DNA of 24,851 nt from a virus. The position numbers were made by a program, and so were the translations under genes. Numbering within the stretch: the stretch's first letter is position 1; each line of letters starts with the position of its first letter. The stretch covers positions 1 through 24,851 of IMG/VR virus record IMGVR_UViG_3300008450_004754, one strand, 5' to 3'. Under the pieces are notes generated by a model that searched no databases, was not told the DNA's origin, and worked only from the letters and a program-made list of their open reading frames with translations. Below are positions 8,013 to 16,665 of the stretch, one piece after another.

Positions 8013-8122
8013 TGGCAAGCAGTCGCATAGTTATATGTCCTGAGTGCAATAAAGAACTTGAGGTTCGATCTGATTTTGCACACATGACATTATCTAACCA
8101 TATTAAGAAGGAGCACAGATGA
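8012..8122 (+). CDS. 36-residue C2H2-type zinc-finger peptide
   Basis: An ATG at 8012 (TAATG overlap with the upstream stop) opens a 36-codon frame to TGA at 8120-8122, which overlaps the next ATG. It encodes ICPECNKELE near the start and LSNHIKKEH at the end: Cys-x2-Cys-x17-His-x4-His, a C2H2-type finger with a longer central loop than usual. Both junctions are clean, which supports a real gene despite its size. Likely a zinc-stabilised nucleic-acid or protein-binding peptide; function unknown. Confidence 0.6.
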   Translation: MASSRIVICPECNKELEVRSDFAHMTLSNHIKKEHR

Positions 8123-8322
8123 CAACTAGAGTTAAGGTAGACCTATCATTCACACGCAACCTCGGAAACTATGAAAGCATCAAGATAGGTGTTGGAGTAG
8201 AAGATGATCTTCGTGCTGGAGAGACTGTAAATGTGGCTACAGAAAGAGTATATAAGTTTGTAGAAGAAAAGCTTATTGAAAAGACTCGTGAAGTAGAAGA
8301 GGAACTAAAGCGTGGCAAATGA
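8119..8322 (+). CDS. Conserved-looking small phage protein (67 aa)
   Basis: A beta-rich first half (VKVDLSFTRNLGNYESIKIGVGVEDD) and a C-terminal amphipathic helix (RVYKFVEEKLIEKTREVEEELK). This layout is familiar from hypothetical genes next to phage helicase genes, but I know no function. GAAGGAG lies upstream. The start overlaps the zinc-finger peptide (ATGA) and the end overlaps the next gene by 11 bases. Confidence 0.7.
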   Translation: MTTRVKVDLSFTRNLGNYESIKIGVGVEDDLRAGETVNVATERVYKFVEEKLIEKTREVEEELKRGK

Positions 8323-8632
8323 GAAAGAGCCATATGTTTTAATTGGCCTATACGAATCATTATACAAAGAGCGATATAACAAGAAGCCACGTATAAATAA
8401 GTTTCGTGAAAAATGGGCTATGCAAGATGTTATTGATAGTGTAGGATTTGAACGTGCAAAGGAGTTGTTGATTTACTATTTTAAAACCAGTAAGTCGGGT
8501 CATCCTTTAAATTTCTTTTTCTATAACTTTGATAAGATTGACTACCTAAAGGTAGAGATTGAAAAGGATATTTTAAACCGTCGTGCTCTCAGGGAGGCGA
8601 CTAAGAAAATGGTAGAAGGCGGAGCAGAATGA
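8312..8632 (+). CDS. Hypothetical protein preceding dnaB, candidate helicase loader
   Basis: 106 residues, GTG start. Mostly helical and basic/aromatic (ESLYKERYNKKPRINKFREKWAMQ near the N-terminus, LNFFFYNFDKID in the middle, RRALREATKKM at the end). It ends in a four-base overlap with the DnaB-type helicase. Small basic proteins just before phage helicases are often loaders or replisome organisers; that is a positional guess with no motif to prove it. GAGGAAC upstream serves as the ribosome site. Confidence 0.6.
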   Translation: MANEKEPYVLIGLYESLYKERYNKKPRINKFREKWAMQDVIDSVGFERAKELLIYYFKTSKSGHPLNFFFYNFDKIDYLKVEIEKDILNRRALREATKKMVEGGAE

Positions 8633-9879
8633 ATACAGAGGCAGAATTAATCTCTGCAGTATGCAAGAATAAAGACATTAGCACACTGCTTGCTGACAAT
8701 GTAGATGAGATATTTACTTCACATAAAGATATTTGGGATAGTCTAAAATCATATTACTATAAGTTTAAAGCAGTACCAGAGGTCGGTATCCTAGTAGAAA
8801 GATTTAAAGACTTTGAGCCAGTTACAACTAAAGGCGAAACAGGATACTACTTAGATAAGCTTAAGAACGAATATCTTTCAAGTAAACTCAAGAGCATTCT
8901 AATTCATTCAGGATCGGCTCTCAAAGAAGATGCAGCATCTAGAGTTCTTGCAGACATGCAAAGTAAGTTGGCAAGTCTTAGCAAGTTTACAAACAATGTA
9001 CGTGATATCGATGTTACTGATTTAGAGGCAGCAGAGAATCACTTCCTTTCGGTCAAAGAGCGATCAGCGGCTATGGGCGGTAGCCCAGGAATCTTAACTG
9101 GTTTCGATGCTATTGATAAGGCGTATCCGACTGGTATGGCTCCAGGCCATCTCATAGTTGCTATCGGTTGGCCAGGACGTGGTAAGACATGGTTTACATC
9201 CTATCTTGCATGCAAGGCATGGGAGCAAGGATTCAAGCCGATGATTGTGTCTCTTGAAATGTCTCCAGAAAATATGCGTGACCGTATTTATACAATGCTA
9301 GGATCTGGTTTATTTCGTGCAAGTGATTTCTCTAAGGGCGATATCGATGTTGATACATTTAAGTCGTGGGGTCAGAAAAAGTTTACTGGAAAAAATTCAT
9401 TCATACTTGTATCAAATGAAGGTGCAGGAGATGTAACTCCAGCAACAATTCAGGGCAAGATTGATCAGCATAAGCCAGACTTAGTTATCCTTGACTATCA
9501 CCAGTTGTTTAATGATAACAAACGTTCAAACTCTGAAGTAGAGCGTAACCGAAATATTTCTCGTGAGTTTAAATTGCTTGCTGTATCAAACAACATTCCA
9601 GTAATTGATATTACTGCTGCAACAGCAGATGATATTTCAGATCAAGATAACCCACCTATGATGAGTCAGGTTGCTTGGTCAAAGGCAATTGAGTATGATG
9701 CTGATATGGCTATGGCTATTCATCGCTACCCAGGAACTAATATGATTGAAGTTGTATCTAGAAAGAATCGTCACGGGCATGAGTTTGACTTCTATCTAGA
9801 CTGGGATATTAATCGTGGTGTTATTACTCCGATTTATGAAAACCTTCCAGAGCTAAACAGTGACTCATCGAAAAATTAA
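8629..9879 (+). CDS. dnaB: DnaB-type replicative DNA helicase
   Basis: 416 residues with a RecA-fold SF4 helicase core. Walker A is GWPGRGKT (180-187) and Walker B is LVILD (285-289) followed by YHQL. The LEMS motif after the first core strands (VSLEMSPENMRDR) and the late R-K-N-R segment (VVSRKNRHG) are typical of the family. The ~130-residue N-terminal helical part stands where DnaB binds primase. It unwinds DNA ahead of the phage polymerase as a ring, presumably with the primase encoded one gene later and perhaps the small upstream protein as loader. The next gene starts 20 bases before its stop. Confidence 0.92.
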   Translation: MNTEAELISAVCKNKDISTLLADNVDEIFTSHKDIWDSLKSYYYKFKAVPEVGILVERFKDFEPVTTKGETGYYLDKLKNEYLSSKLKSILIHSGSALKEDAASRVLADMQSKLASLSKFTNNVRDIDVTDLEAAENHFLSVKERSAAMGGSPGILTGFDAIDKAYPTGMAPGHLIVAIGWPGRGKTWFTSYLACKAWEQGFKPMIVSLEMSPENMRDRIYTMLGSGLFRASDFSKGDIDVDTFKSWGQKKFTGKNSFILVSNEGAGDVTPATIQGKIDQHKPDLVILDYHQLFNDNKRSNSEVERNRNISREFKLLAVSNNIPVIDITAATADDISDQDNPPMMSQVAWSKAIEYDADMAMAIHRYPGTNMIEVVSRKNRHGHEFDFYLDWDINRGVITPIYENLPELNSDSSKN

Positions 9880-10162
9880 AAGATTTCAAATTGAAGTACA
9901 GTTTGATGACAACTCACGCCTAATAAGCTTGAGGCCACAGTATGAAAATCTGCTTACGCAGGACATGCGTGGAAAAGGATATGTTAGGGTACTTGACATA
10001 GACCCAGCATTTTCGGTAGAATTCACAGGCGAGACTTGGAAGTTCTTAATGAGCATCCATGGTGTATATGTGGGAAAGAAGAAAGCATGGCAATTAGAGG
10101 GTATAACACAAGGGAAGTTGATACCACGCAGTACACGCCAACGCATATCAAGTCAGTCTTAA
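9860..10162 (+). CDS. Hypothetical protein between dnaB and primase (100 aa)
   Basis: GTG start overlapping the helicase gene. Beta-rich and basic (FQIEVQFDDNSRLISLRP, KGYVRVLDIDPAFSVEF, WKFLMSIHGVYVGKKKAW). The final 25 residues are read in a second frame through the start of the primase gene, an unusually long overlap, so the C-terminus or the primase start may be misjudged. The family is not recognised. Its position suggests a replisome accessory role. Confidence 0.6.
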   Translation: MTHRKIKRFQIEVQFDDNSRLISLRPQYENLLTQDMRGKGYVRVLDIDPAFSVEFTGETWKFLMSIHGVYVGKKKAWQLEGITQGKLIPRSTRQRISSQS

Positions 10163-11079
10163 AATCTATAGGACTGAGTATTGTTGGCGAAACTGGTAAT
10201 GACTTTCTATGCTACTGCCCATTTCATTCTAATAGACACACATCTTCATTTAGCGTAAGCCGTGAGAAGGGCGCATTCATTTGCTTCAATCCTTCATGTG
10301 GAGAAGCTGGCACCTTACAAGAACTAGTCAAGCGTGTAATGAATAAGAATGAGTATGAGGCTATGCGCTTTATATCTTCTAAAGAAGCGGAAGCTCTAGA
10401 GAACTTTGACGAGTTACTTTCAGAGGCTATGGAAGAAAAACCCGTGTTCGAAGAATTTTCTCAAGAAACACTAGACAGATTGCATTCAGGCATGTCTAAG
10501 GAAGCCGTAGACTACCTTGCTTCAAGAGGAATTAATCAAGAGTCTATCGATCATTTCTGTCTCGGATACTCAGCATCGATGAATATGGTTATTACTCCAG
10601 TGCATAGTCCAGACGGAACTCCAATTGGATTAGTTGGTAGATCAATTGAGGGTAAGTCTTTTAAGAACAGTACTAATCTTCCTAAGAGCAAAACTTTATT
10701 TAATATTCATCGTGCTAAAAAAATTGGTGACCACGTTATAGTTGTCGAGTCTAACTTTGATGCAATACGTGTACACCAAGCGGGCTTTCCAAATGTTGTT
10801 GCTACGCTAGGCGGATTCTTATCAACAGAACAACATAATTTATTAAATAGACATTTTAACAAAATAACAGTAATGACAGACGCAGATTTGGCTGGCAGAG
10901 AATTAGGTCGAAGCATAGTCAATAAATTAAAGTTCAAGGACCTCTTGTGGGCTTCGTATGAATATGGTAAGATATATCCACATGATGCAAAAGATGCAGG
11001 CGATATGACTGATGAAGAAATAAAAGCTTGTATTAAAAATGCTGTATCCGATATAGAATACAGATCCTGGGATTCATGA
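10087..11079 (+). CDS. dnaG: DnaG-type DNA primase
   Basis: 330 residues from the ATG at 10087, which has a GGGAAAGAAG purine run upstream; an in-frame ATG at 10036 would add 17 residues. The N-terminal CHC2-type zinc motif has CPFH at 44-47 and the pair C66 and C71 (FICFNPSCG). The TOPRIM catalytic core has E221 (VVESNFD) and the D265-x-D267 pair (MTDADLAGRELG). It makes RNA primers for lagging-strand synthesis with the helicase. It lacks a clear DnaB-interacting C-terminal domain, as phage primases often do. Its stop TGA (11077-11079) doubles as the TGn of the next promoter. Confidence 0.9.
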   Translation: MAIRGYNTREVDTTQYTPTHIKSVLKSIGLSIVGETGNDFLCYCPFHSNRHTSSFSVSREKGAFICFNPSCGEAGTLQELVKRVMNKNEYEAMRFISSKEAEALENFDELLSEAMEEKPVFEEFSQETLDRLHSGMSKEAVDYLASRGINQESIDHFCLGYSASMNMVITPVHSPDGTPIGLVGRSIEGKSFKNSTNLPKSKTLFNIHRAKKIGDHVIVVESNFDAIRVHQAGFPNVVATLGGFLSTEQHNLLNRHFNKITVMTDADLAGRELGRSIVNKLKFKDLLWASYEYGKIYPHDAKDAGDMTDEEIKACIKNAVSDIEYRSWDS

Positions 11080-11085
11080 TATAAT
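11057..11085 (+). promoter_or_regulatory. Extended -10 promoter for the SSB-like/polymerase unit
   Basis: TGATATAAT at 11077-11085, where the TGA is also the stop codon of the primase gene. The -35 region at 11057-11062 (AATACA) is a weak 3/6 match. Predicted start about 11092. The leader then contains a small hairpin (GATGG at 11096-11100 with CCATC at 11108-11112) and AAAGGAG before the ATG at 11131. Confidence 0.6.
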
Positions 11086-11130
11086 GACAAATACAGATGG
11101 ATATATACCATCAACTATAAAGGAGAATAA

Positions 11131-11802
11131 ATGAGTATAGTAAAGGGTCTAAAAGACCTAAACAAAGCGCTAGACAAGCCTACCTACAGTGGTGGGGATG
11201 ACAGTAAGGCCCGCTGGCTTAAAGTTGAAGACGGCGAAAGCGTAAAGATTAGATTCCTCCAGGAACTAGATCCAGATTCACCAAATTATAATGACAAGCT
11301 TGGATGCGGTTTTATCGCATTGGAGCACACAAACCCAAAGGATTATCGTCGCAAGGCTCTGGACACAATGGAGTCTGAGGGTCGTGACTGGGCTAATGAA
11401 CAGCATCGCAAGGATCCAAAGGCTGGCTGGAAGGCCAGAACACGCCTATACATTAATGTATTGGTAGACGACGGTAAAGAAGAGCCGTATGTTGCAATTC
11501 TATCTCAGGGAACCAGTGGTAAGACAATCACACCTACCTTGATTGAATACGCTGGCGAAATGGGAAGCATCACTAACCTGATGTGGCGTATTAAGCGTAA
11601 CGGAACCAAAACAGATACCAGTTACACAATCATTCCACTTGCTAAGGATGAAACACCATTCGACTTTGCAAGTCTTGAATTGTTTGATCTTGAAAAGACA
11701 GCAGTTCGTCACGTTCCATATGCAGAGCAAGAAGCTTTCTATATGGGAGAAAATGGTGGTAACGAAGAGTCTTCTGCTACATCAAGCAGCGTAGACTGGT
11801 AA
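11131..11802 (+). CDS. Putative single-stranded DNA-binding protein
   Basis: 223 residues. A beta-rich core (VKIRFLQELD, GWKARTRLYINVLVDD, PYVAILSQG, NLMWRIKRNGTKTDTSYTIIPL) is followed by a flexible acidic tail rich in Gly/Ser/Glu that ends in D-W. An OB-like core plus an acidic C-terminal tail with a terminal aromatic residue is the design of phage SSBs of the gp32 and gp2.5 kinds. The place between primase and polymerase fits. It would coat single strands and recruit replisome partners by its tail. Identity rests on architecture and context, not on an alignment. A clear AAAGGAG and a dedicated promoter suggest high expression. Confidence 0.65.
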   Translation: MSIVKGLKDLNKALDKPTYSGGDDSKARWLKVEDGESVKIRFLQELDPDSPNYNDKLGCGFIALEHTNPKDYRRKALDTMESEGRDWANEQHRKDPKAGWKARTRLYINVLVDDGKEEPYVAILSQGTSGKTITPTLIEYAGEMGSITNLMWRIKRNGTKTDTSYTIIPLAKDETPFDFASLELFDLEKTAVRHVPYAEQEAFYMGENGGNEESSATSSSVDW

Positions 11803-11826
11803 TACAAAGTTAAAGGCGGAGAGTTA

Positions 11827-14800
11827 ATGTCATTTACACATTTGCATGTGCATTCATACTATTCATTGATGGATGGCCTTAACTCTCCTGCCGAACTTGT
11901 AAAAGCGGCAAAGGATGCTGGTCAAACAGCATTAGCAATAACAGATCACGGAACATTATCTTCTCATCGTGAAATGCAAATAGCGTGTCAGGAGCAGGGC
12001 ATAAAGCCAATCCTGGGAGTAGAAGCGTACATATCTCCAACAGATAGATTTGATCGCTCCTCTAAAACAGATAAGTCTATTCAGGCTTATAACCATATTA
12101 TTCTTTTGGCTAAAAATAAAAAGGGTCTAGAAAATATAAATACATTGCAGGAACTTGCTTGGAACGAAGGCTTTTATCATAAGCCAAGAATTGATAGAGA
12201 GGTGTTGAAGGAATATGCGGAAGGTATTATTGTTCTTTCTGGATGCCTCAATGGGCTTATTAGTAAGGCTATTGAACGCCAGGAATTCTCAGAAGCCAAA
12301 CTTATACTCAAAGACTTTAAACAAACTTTTGGGAAAGATTTTTACATTGAGGTTCAATCTCACAATCCAAAAGAAATCAACGAAAAGCTCTTAGAACTAG
12401 CAGACGAACTCAAAATTAAGGCGGTGGCGACAGGTGACGCCCACTTTGCTAAGGAAGAAGATCGTATTCTAGAAGAGGCAATGCTTATATTATCAACATC
12501 TCCTAAGTCAGATAAAGATGCAGACTTTGAAATGTCTCGTCAGATGAAAGATATGTTAGATAGATTTAACTATCTTTATCCAGATAGAAAGATATCATTC
12601 GTAGACTATAACCTATTTATTCAGACTAGGGCTGAAATTGAGGAAGACTTCAAGAAATCAGGGATTAATCGAACAGACATATTTGATAATACTATGGAGA
12701 TTGCTGAAAAAATTGGAGAATACGATTTTAACAGGGGTCTAGACCTTCTGCCTGTCCCTAAGACCAATGCTGACCAGAAACTGGCTCAGATGGCCTTAGA
12801 AGGCCTTAAGAGGCTAGATCTGGACAAGGATAAGGTCTACTTAGACCGTCTTGAGGAAGAGCTATCGGTAATCAAGGATAAGTCATTTGCATCCTATTTC
12901 TTGGTTGTAGCAGATATGGTTAACTGGGCAAAGGATAATAATATTATGGTTGGACCAGGTCGTGGTTCTGCCGCTGGATCTTTAGTTTGTTATTCATTAG
13001 GCATTACAGATGTTGACCCAATTGAATATGACTTACTGTTCTTCCGCTTTATTAATCCAGAACGTAATGACTTTCCAGATATCGATACAGACTTTGAAGA
13101 CCGCCGTCGTAAAGAAGTTAAAGATTATTTAAAGAAAAAGTTTAAGCATGTTGCATCTATTTCCACATACACTTACTTTAAAGATAAAGGAGTTGTTCGT
13201 GATGCTGCTCGTGTATTTATGGTTCCACTTTCAGATGTTAACCGTGCAATGAAATCTATTGATACTTTTGAAGACTTTATTGAGTCTCCAAATACTAAAG
13301 AGTTTAGAATTAAATACCCAGAAGTTGTTTGGCTTGCAGAAAGACTACGTGGAAAGATCCGAAGCGTAGGAGTTCACGCAGCAGGAGTTGTTGTTGCTAA
13401 GGATGATATTCGCAAGTATGCGCCAGTTGAGTCTCGTGAAGATGCACAGGATAAAGTTTCTGGCCGTATCCCAGTAGTTGCTTATGATATGGATACTGTT
13501 GCAGACATTGGTCTAATCAAGCTCGATGCTCTTGGACTTAAAACACTATCTGTTATTTCCGATACCTTAAAGTCTATTAAAGATAGAACAGGTAAAGATA
13601 TTAATCTATCAGAAATTTCTTTAGACGATAAGGCAGTATACAAAACCCTAAGCGAAGGATATACCAAGGGTGTGTTCCAAGCTGAAGCAACTCCATATAC
13701 TAACCTTCTTATTAAGATGGGCGTAGATAAATTCGAAGACCTTGCAGCATCGAACGCTTTGGTTCGTCCAGGCGCAATGAATACTGTGGGAGCGTCTTAC
13801 ATTAAAAGAAAGCATGGTGAGGAAGCAGTTGAGTATGTGCATCCTATTATGAAACCTTTTACAGAAAACACTTACGGTGTAATTATTTACCAAGAGCAGG
13901 TTATGCAGGCATGCGTACACTTAGGCGGAATGACTTGGTCAGAGGCTGATAAGGTTAGAAAGATTATCGGTAAGAAGAAGGATGCAACTGAGTTTGATCA
14001 GTTTAAGGATAAGTTTATTGAGGGTGCAGAAAAGCATATTAGTAAGAAACAGGCTCAGCACCTATGGCATGACTTTGAAGCACATGCTGGATATTCTTTT
14101 AACCGTTCTCACGCTGTTGCTTATTCTATGCTTTCATATCAGACTGCATGGCTAAAGACTTATTATCCATTGGAGTTTATGTTTTCAATTCTCAAGAATG
14201 AAAACGATAAGGATGCCAGAACAGAGTATCTGATTGAAGCAAAGAGACTTGGGTTAAAAGTTTTGCTTCCACACATTAATGAGTCTGACGTTTACTTTTC
14301 ATTACAAAAAGAAGCCATTAGATTTGGTTTGGCAGAAGTTAAATTTATTTCAGACAGCATCGCAAATAAAATCATAGAAAAGAGACCATATGCCAATTAT
14401 AAAGACTTTATCGAAAAGTCGTCTAAAAAAGGTAGCGGTATTAACAGCAGGGCTGTTAGTGCTCTCAACGCCATTGGTGGTGCTGCTTTTGACGATAATG
14501 CACGGCAGGGAACTGAAAAAGAAAACTACTACGAATTCTTAGGAATTCCTACATTTAGTTTAGATCTTCCACCAAGAATTAAAGCACAAGCAAGACCAAT
14601 ATCAGAGTTTGATGACCTAGGTTCATTCGTAATGTTTGGCATGGTTAAATCAATCAAGCGTGGAAATGGGTGGGCAAGAGTGGAGTTAGTAGATGAGACT
14701 GGATCTATTGGTCTATTTCATAATGAGCAGACTCCCATAGAGACAAACCAAATGTATTTTATTCTTGTAGGAGATAATCGTATTGCTAAATATATTAAGG

Positions 14801-15093
14801 TTAGCGATATCGATCCAAAGTCTACAGATATATTTGTTGATTATTTATATCGTAAAGAATATGACCTTGCCGATAACGAGTATATTGTGGTAAACTTTAC
14901 ACCTTATAAGACAAAGGCTGGCAAGACTATGGCACACATAGTTCTATCAGATAGAGATAAAAATTTAACTAGAGCTATTGTTTTCTCTAGTATGTACAAG
15001 ATTGCCTTAGCAAAAATGCGTGAGGGAATGAAATGTCAGGTAATACTATCCAAACTTGATGACGGAACCCTGATGATTAAGGAAATAAAATGA
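11827..15093 (+). CDS. dnaE: DNA polymerase III alpha subunit with intact PHP domain
   Basis: A 1088-residue C-family polymerase, slightly shorter than bacterial DnaE (about 1160). The PHP domain (1-210) keeps all nine expected metal ligands: H7, H9, D16, H41, E66, H90, C140, D204 and H206. The polymerase core has GPGRGSAAGS (376-385) and the catalytic P-D418-I-D420-T-D422-F signature. The fingers region carries HAGYSFNRSHAVAYS, and an OB fold follows near 930-1010 (FVMFGMVKSIKRGNGWARVELVDETG). It extends the phage DNA chains. A complete PHP site predicts built-in 3'-5' proofreading, as in actinobacterial DnaE1. I noticed no clear QxxLF-type clamp-binding peptide. GGCGGAG precedes the ATG. 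Confidence 0.94.
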   Translation: MSFTHLHVHSYYSLMDGLNSPAELVKAAKDAGQTALAITDHGTLSSHREMQIACQEQGIKPILGVEAYISPTDRFDRSSKTDKSIQAYNHIILLAKNKKGLENINTLQELAWNEGFYHKPRIDREVLKEYAEGIIVLSGCLNGLISKAIERQEFSEAKLILKDFKQTFGKDFYIEVQSHNPKEINEKLLELADELKIKAVATGDAHFAKEEDRILEEAMLILSTSPKSDKDADFEMSRQMKDMLDRFNYLYPDRKISFVDYNLFIQTRAEIEEDFKKSGINRTDIFDNTMEIAEKIGEYDFNRGLDLLPVPKTNADQKLAQMALEGLKRLDLDKDKVYLDRLEEELSVIKDKSFASYFLVVADMVNWAKDNNIMVGPGRGSAAGSLVCYSLGITDVDPIEYDLLFFRFINPERNDFPDIDTDFEDRRRKEVKDYLKKKFKHVASISTYTYFKDKGVVRDAARVFMVPLSDVNRAMKSIDTFEDFIESPNTKEFRIKYPEVVWLAERLRGKIRSVGVHAAGVVVAKDDIRKYAPVESREDAQDKVSGRIPVVAYDMDTVADIGLIKLDALGLKTLSVISDTLKSIKDRTGKDINLSEISLDDKAVYKTLSEGYTKGVFQAEATPYTNLLIKMGVDKFEDLAASNALVRPGAMNTVGASYIKRKHGEEAVEYVHPIMKPFTENTYGVIIYQEQVMQACVHLGGMTWSEADKVRKIIGKKKDATEFDQFKDKFIEGAEKHISKKQAQHLWHDFEAHAGYSFNRSHAVAYSMLSYQTAWLKTYYPLEFMFSILKNENDKDARTEYLIEAKRLGLKVLLPHINESDVYFSLQKEAIRFGLAEVKFISDSIANKIIEKRPYANYKDFIEKSSKKGSGINSRAVSALNAIGGAAFDDNARQGTEKENYYEFLGIPTFSLDLPPRIKAQARPISEFDDLGSFVMFGMVKSIKRGNGWARVELVDETGSIGLFHNEQTPIETNQMYFILVGDNRIAKYIKVSDIDPKSTDIFVDYLYRKEYDLADNEYIVVNFTPYKTKAGKTMAHIVLSDRDKNLTRAIVFSSMYKIALAKMREGMKCQVILSKLDDGTLMIKEIK

Positions 15094-15293
15094 CACAAGA
15101 TATCGAGGGCTTGGTTACTTCAATAAGCATTAATCAAGTTTTGGTAGCAGTATTAGAAGAGTATAAAAAGCTTACAGTTCCAACACTAAGATTTTTAGAT
15201 GCTGGAAAGTCAGAAAAAGAATTAGTAATTGATTATGATGAGGAAGGCCCATCATTTACATTTAGTTTAAGAGAGAAAAATGACACAGAGTGA
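15090..15293 (+). CDS. Hypothetical protein (67 aa) overlapping dnaE
   Basis: Starts in a four-base ATGA overlap with the polymerase gene. A helical N-terminal half (INQVLVAVLEEYKKL) is followed by short beta strands (KELVIDYDEEGPSFTFSL). Acidic. No motif recognised; tight coupling to the polymerase and pyrophosphohydrolase genes is the only clue. Confidence 0.65.
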   Translation: MTQDIEGLVTSISINQVLVAVLEEYKKLTVPTLRFLDAGKSEKELVIDYDEEGPSFTFSLREKNDTE

Positions 15294-15627
15294 TATCCTA
15301 ACAGAATACGGATTAGATGCATTGGCGGCAATGCTTCATGAAACAGCAAAAGAAAAGGGGTTTTGGGATGGAGAATATTCTCATGACAAGATTGGAAACA
15401 AACTTGCACTCGTACATTCAGAAGTTACTGAAGTACTAGAAGCAATTAGAAAAACAAAGGGTAGTGAGCAGGTCGTAGAAGAAATGGCTGATGTTATTAT
15501 CAGGCTACTAGATGTTTACGCTGCAATGAGAAATGAAGAACAAATTTTGCACAGCCTAGATGAGGTACTGGAAGCAAAGATTAATAAAAATAAAGAGCGT
15601 CCAAGACTTCACGGCAATTTATTTTAA
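15280..15627 (+). CDS. MazG-like nucleotide pyrophosphohydrolase
   Basis: 115 residues, all-alpha. The metal-binding pattern of the MazG/dUTPase-type superfamily is visible: HSEVTEVLEA (E-x-x-E) around 45-55 and VVEEMADVIIRLLD (E-E-x-x-D) around 68-82. These enzymes hydrolyse NTPs or dNTPs to the monophosphate and pyrophosphate, either cleaning the pool or, in some phages, lowering alarmones. Substrate cannot be decided here. The start overlaps the preceding gene by 14 bases, and the stop is followed at once by the next promoter. Confidence 0.85.
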   Translation: MTQSDILTEYGLDALAAMLHETAKEKGFWDGEYSHDKIGNKLALVHSEVTEVLEAIRKTKGSEQVVEEMADVIIRLLDVYAAMRNEEQILHSLDEVLEAKINKNKERPRLHGNLF

Positions 15628-15636
15628 TGCTATAAT
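15608..15636 (+). promoter_or_regulatory. Promoter for recA, extended -10
   Basis: TTCACG (15608-15613, 4/6 match), a 17-base spacer including TGC, then TATAAT (15631-15636). The extended -10 begins right after the TAA stop of the upstream gene. The predicted start near 15643 leaves a short, purine-rich leader of about 18 bases before the ATG at 15661. Confidence 0.65.
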
Positions 15637-15660
15637 GAGTAGAGAGAAGAAAGAATAATA

Positions 15661-16665
15661 ATGGAAATTGTATTAGATGATATATTAGCTAAATTAGATC
15701 CAAAAACTAGAGCAAGAGTTCAGTCTGCTGTTAGCGTTAATGTTGATAAGCAGTCAACTCCTAGTATTGGCTTAAACTTAGCATTAAAGGGTGGGCTTGC
15801 CTATGGAAGACAAATTCTTGTATGGGGAAATAAGTCTGCTGGTAAATCTTCCTTTTGTCTACAGATGATAGCATTGGCTCAAAAAGAAGGCAAGACCTGT
15901 GCCTGGATTGATGCAGAGCATTCTTATGATCCAGCATGGGCAGAACTATTAGGTGTAGATTCAGAAAAGCTTATCTATTCACCAGCAAAAACAGTAAATG
16001 ATATGGTAGATGTTGCTACAAAGCTTATGGATGCAGGCGTTGATTTAATTGTTGTTGACTCTATCTCAGCATTATTGCCAGCCATCTACTTTGAAAAAGA
16101 TGGAAATGAAATGAAGGATTTGCAAGACACTAAGCAAATCGGCGCCGAAGCAAAGGATATGACCCACGCAGTCAAGATGTTAAACTATGCAAACAAAAAC
16201 ACACTACTTGTTCTCATCTCACAACAACGAAACCAGTTTGGATCTATGCATGCTAGTCACATCCCCACAGGTGGCATGGCAGTCAAGTTCTTTTCTTCCA
16301 CTGTCATTAAACTCTGGTCGTCTGAGGCTGAAGCGAATGCTATTAAGGCTGGCGTTAAAGTTGGCGACAAGATTATTGAACAAAGAGTCGGAAGACCAGT
16401 TAATTGGATTATTGATTACAACAAAGTCGGCCCCCCTAATTTATCGGGACAGTACGACTTCTACTACCAAGGGGATGTTCTTGGTATAGATCTGATTGGA
16501 GAGACATTAGATGTTGCAGAAATGTGCGGAGTCGTGGAAAAAGGTGGCGCTTGGTACACCGTCAATGGTGAAAGATTCCAGGGCAGAGCAAAAGCAGTGC
16601 AGTACCTTCGTGATAACCCAGATGTAGTTGAAAAGCTACAGGAGGATATCCGTGCCAGATCTTAA
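15661..16665 (+). CDS. recA: RecA/UvsX-type recombinase
   Basis: 334 residues, RecA fold. Walker A is GNKSAGKS (56-63), the catalytic Glu lies in IDAEH (E86), and Walker B is LIVVD (129-133). The LISQQRNQFGS segment and the 'PTGGMAVKFFSS' region correspond to the L1/L2 and GG-motif area of RecA. It would form filaments on single strands and drive strand exchange for repair, recombination-dependent replication and concatemer formation. It lacks the long C-terminal domain of bacterial RecA, as phage forms do. It has its own promoter, and a downstream GTG gene starts inside its last codons. Confidence 0.9.
   Translation: MEIVLDDILAKLDPKTRARVQSAVSVNVDKQSTPSIGLNLALKGGLAYGRQILVWGNKSAGKSSFCLQMIALAQKEGKTCAWIDAEHSYDPAWAELLGVDSEKLIYSPAKTVNDMVDVATKLMDAGVDLIVVDSISALLPAIYFEKDGNEMKDLQDTKQIGAEAKDMTHAVKMLNYANKNTLLVLISQQRNQFGSMHASHIPTGGMAVKFFSSTVIKLWSSEAEANAIKAGVKVGDKIIEQRVGRPVNWIIDYNKVGPPNLSGQYDFYYQGDVLGIDLIGETLDVAEMCGVVEKGGAWYTVNGERFQGRAKAVQYLRDNPDVVEKLQEDIRARS

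Noticed and set aside
11084-11134. 16-codon frame before the SSB-like gene
   Set aside because: Its ATG is formed by the -10 box (TATAATG), upstream of the predicted transcript start, so it would not be on the mRNA from that promoter.
16187-16489. 100-codon + strand frame inside recA
   Set aside because: Different frame from recA, low-complexity Ser/Leu-rich product, no ribosome site; recA motifs occupy the true frame throughout.
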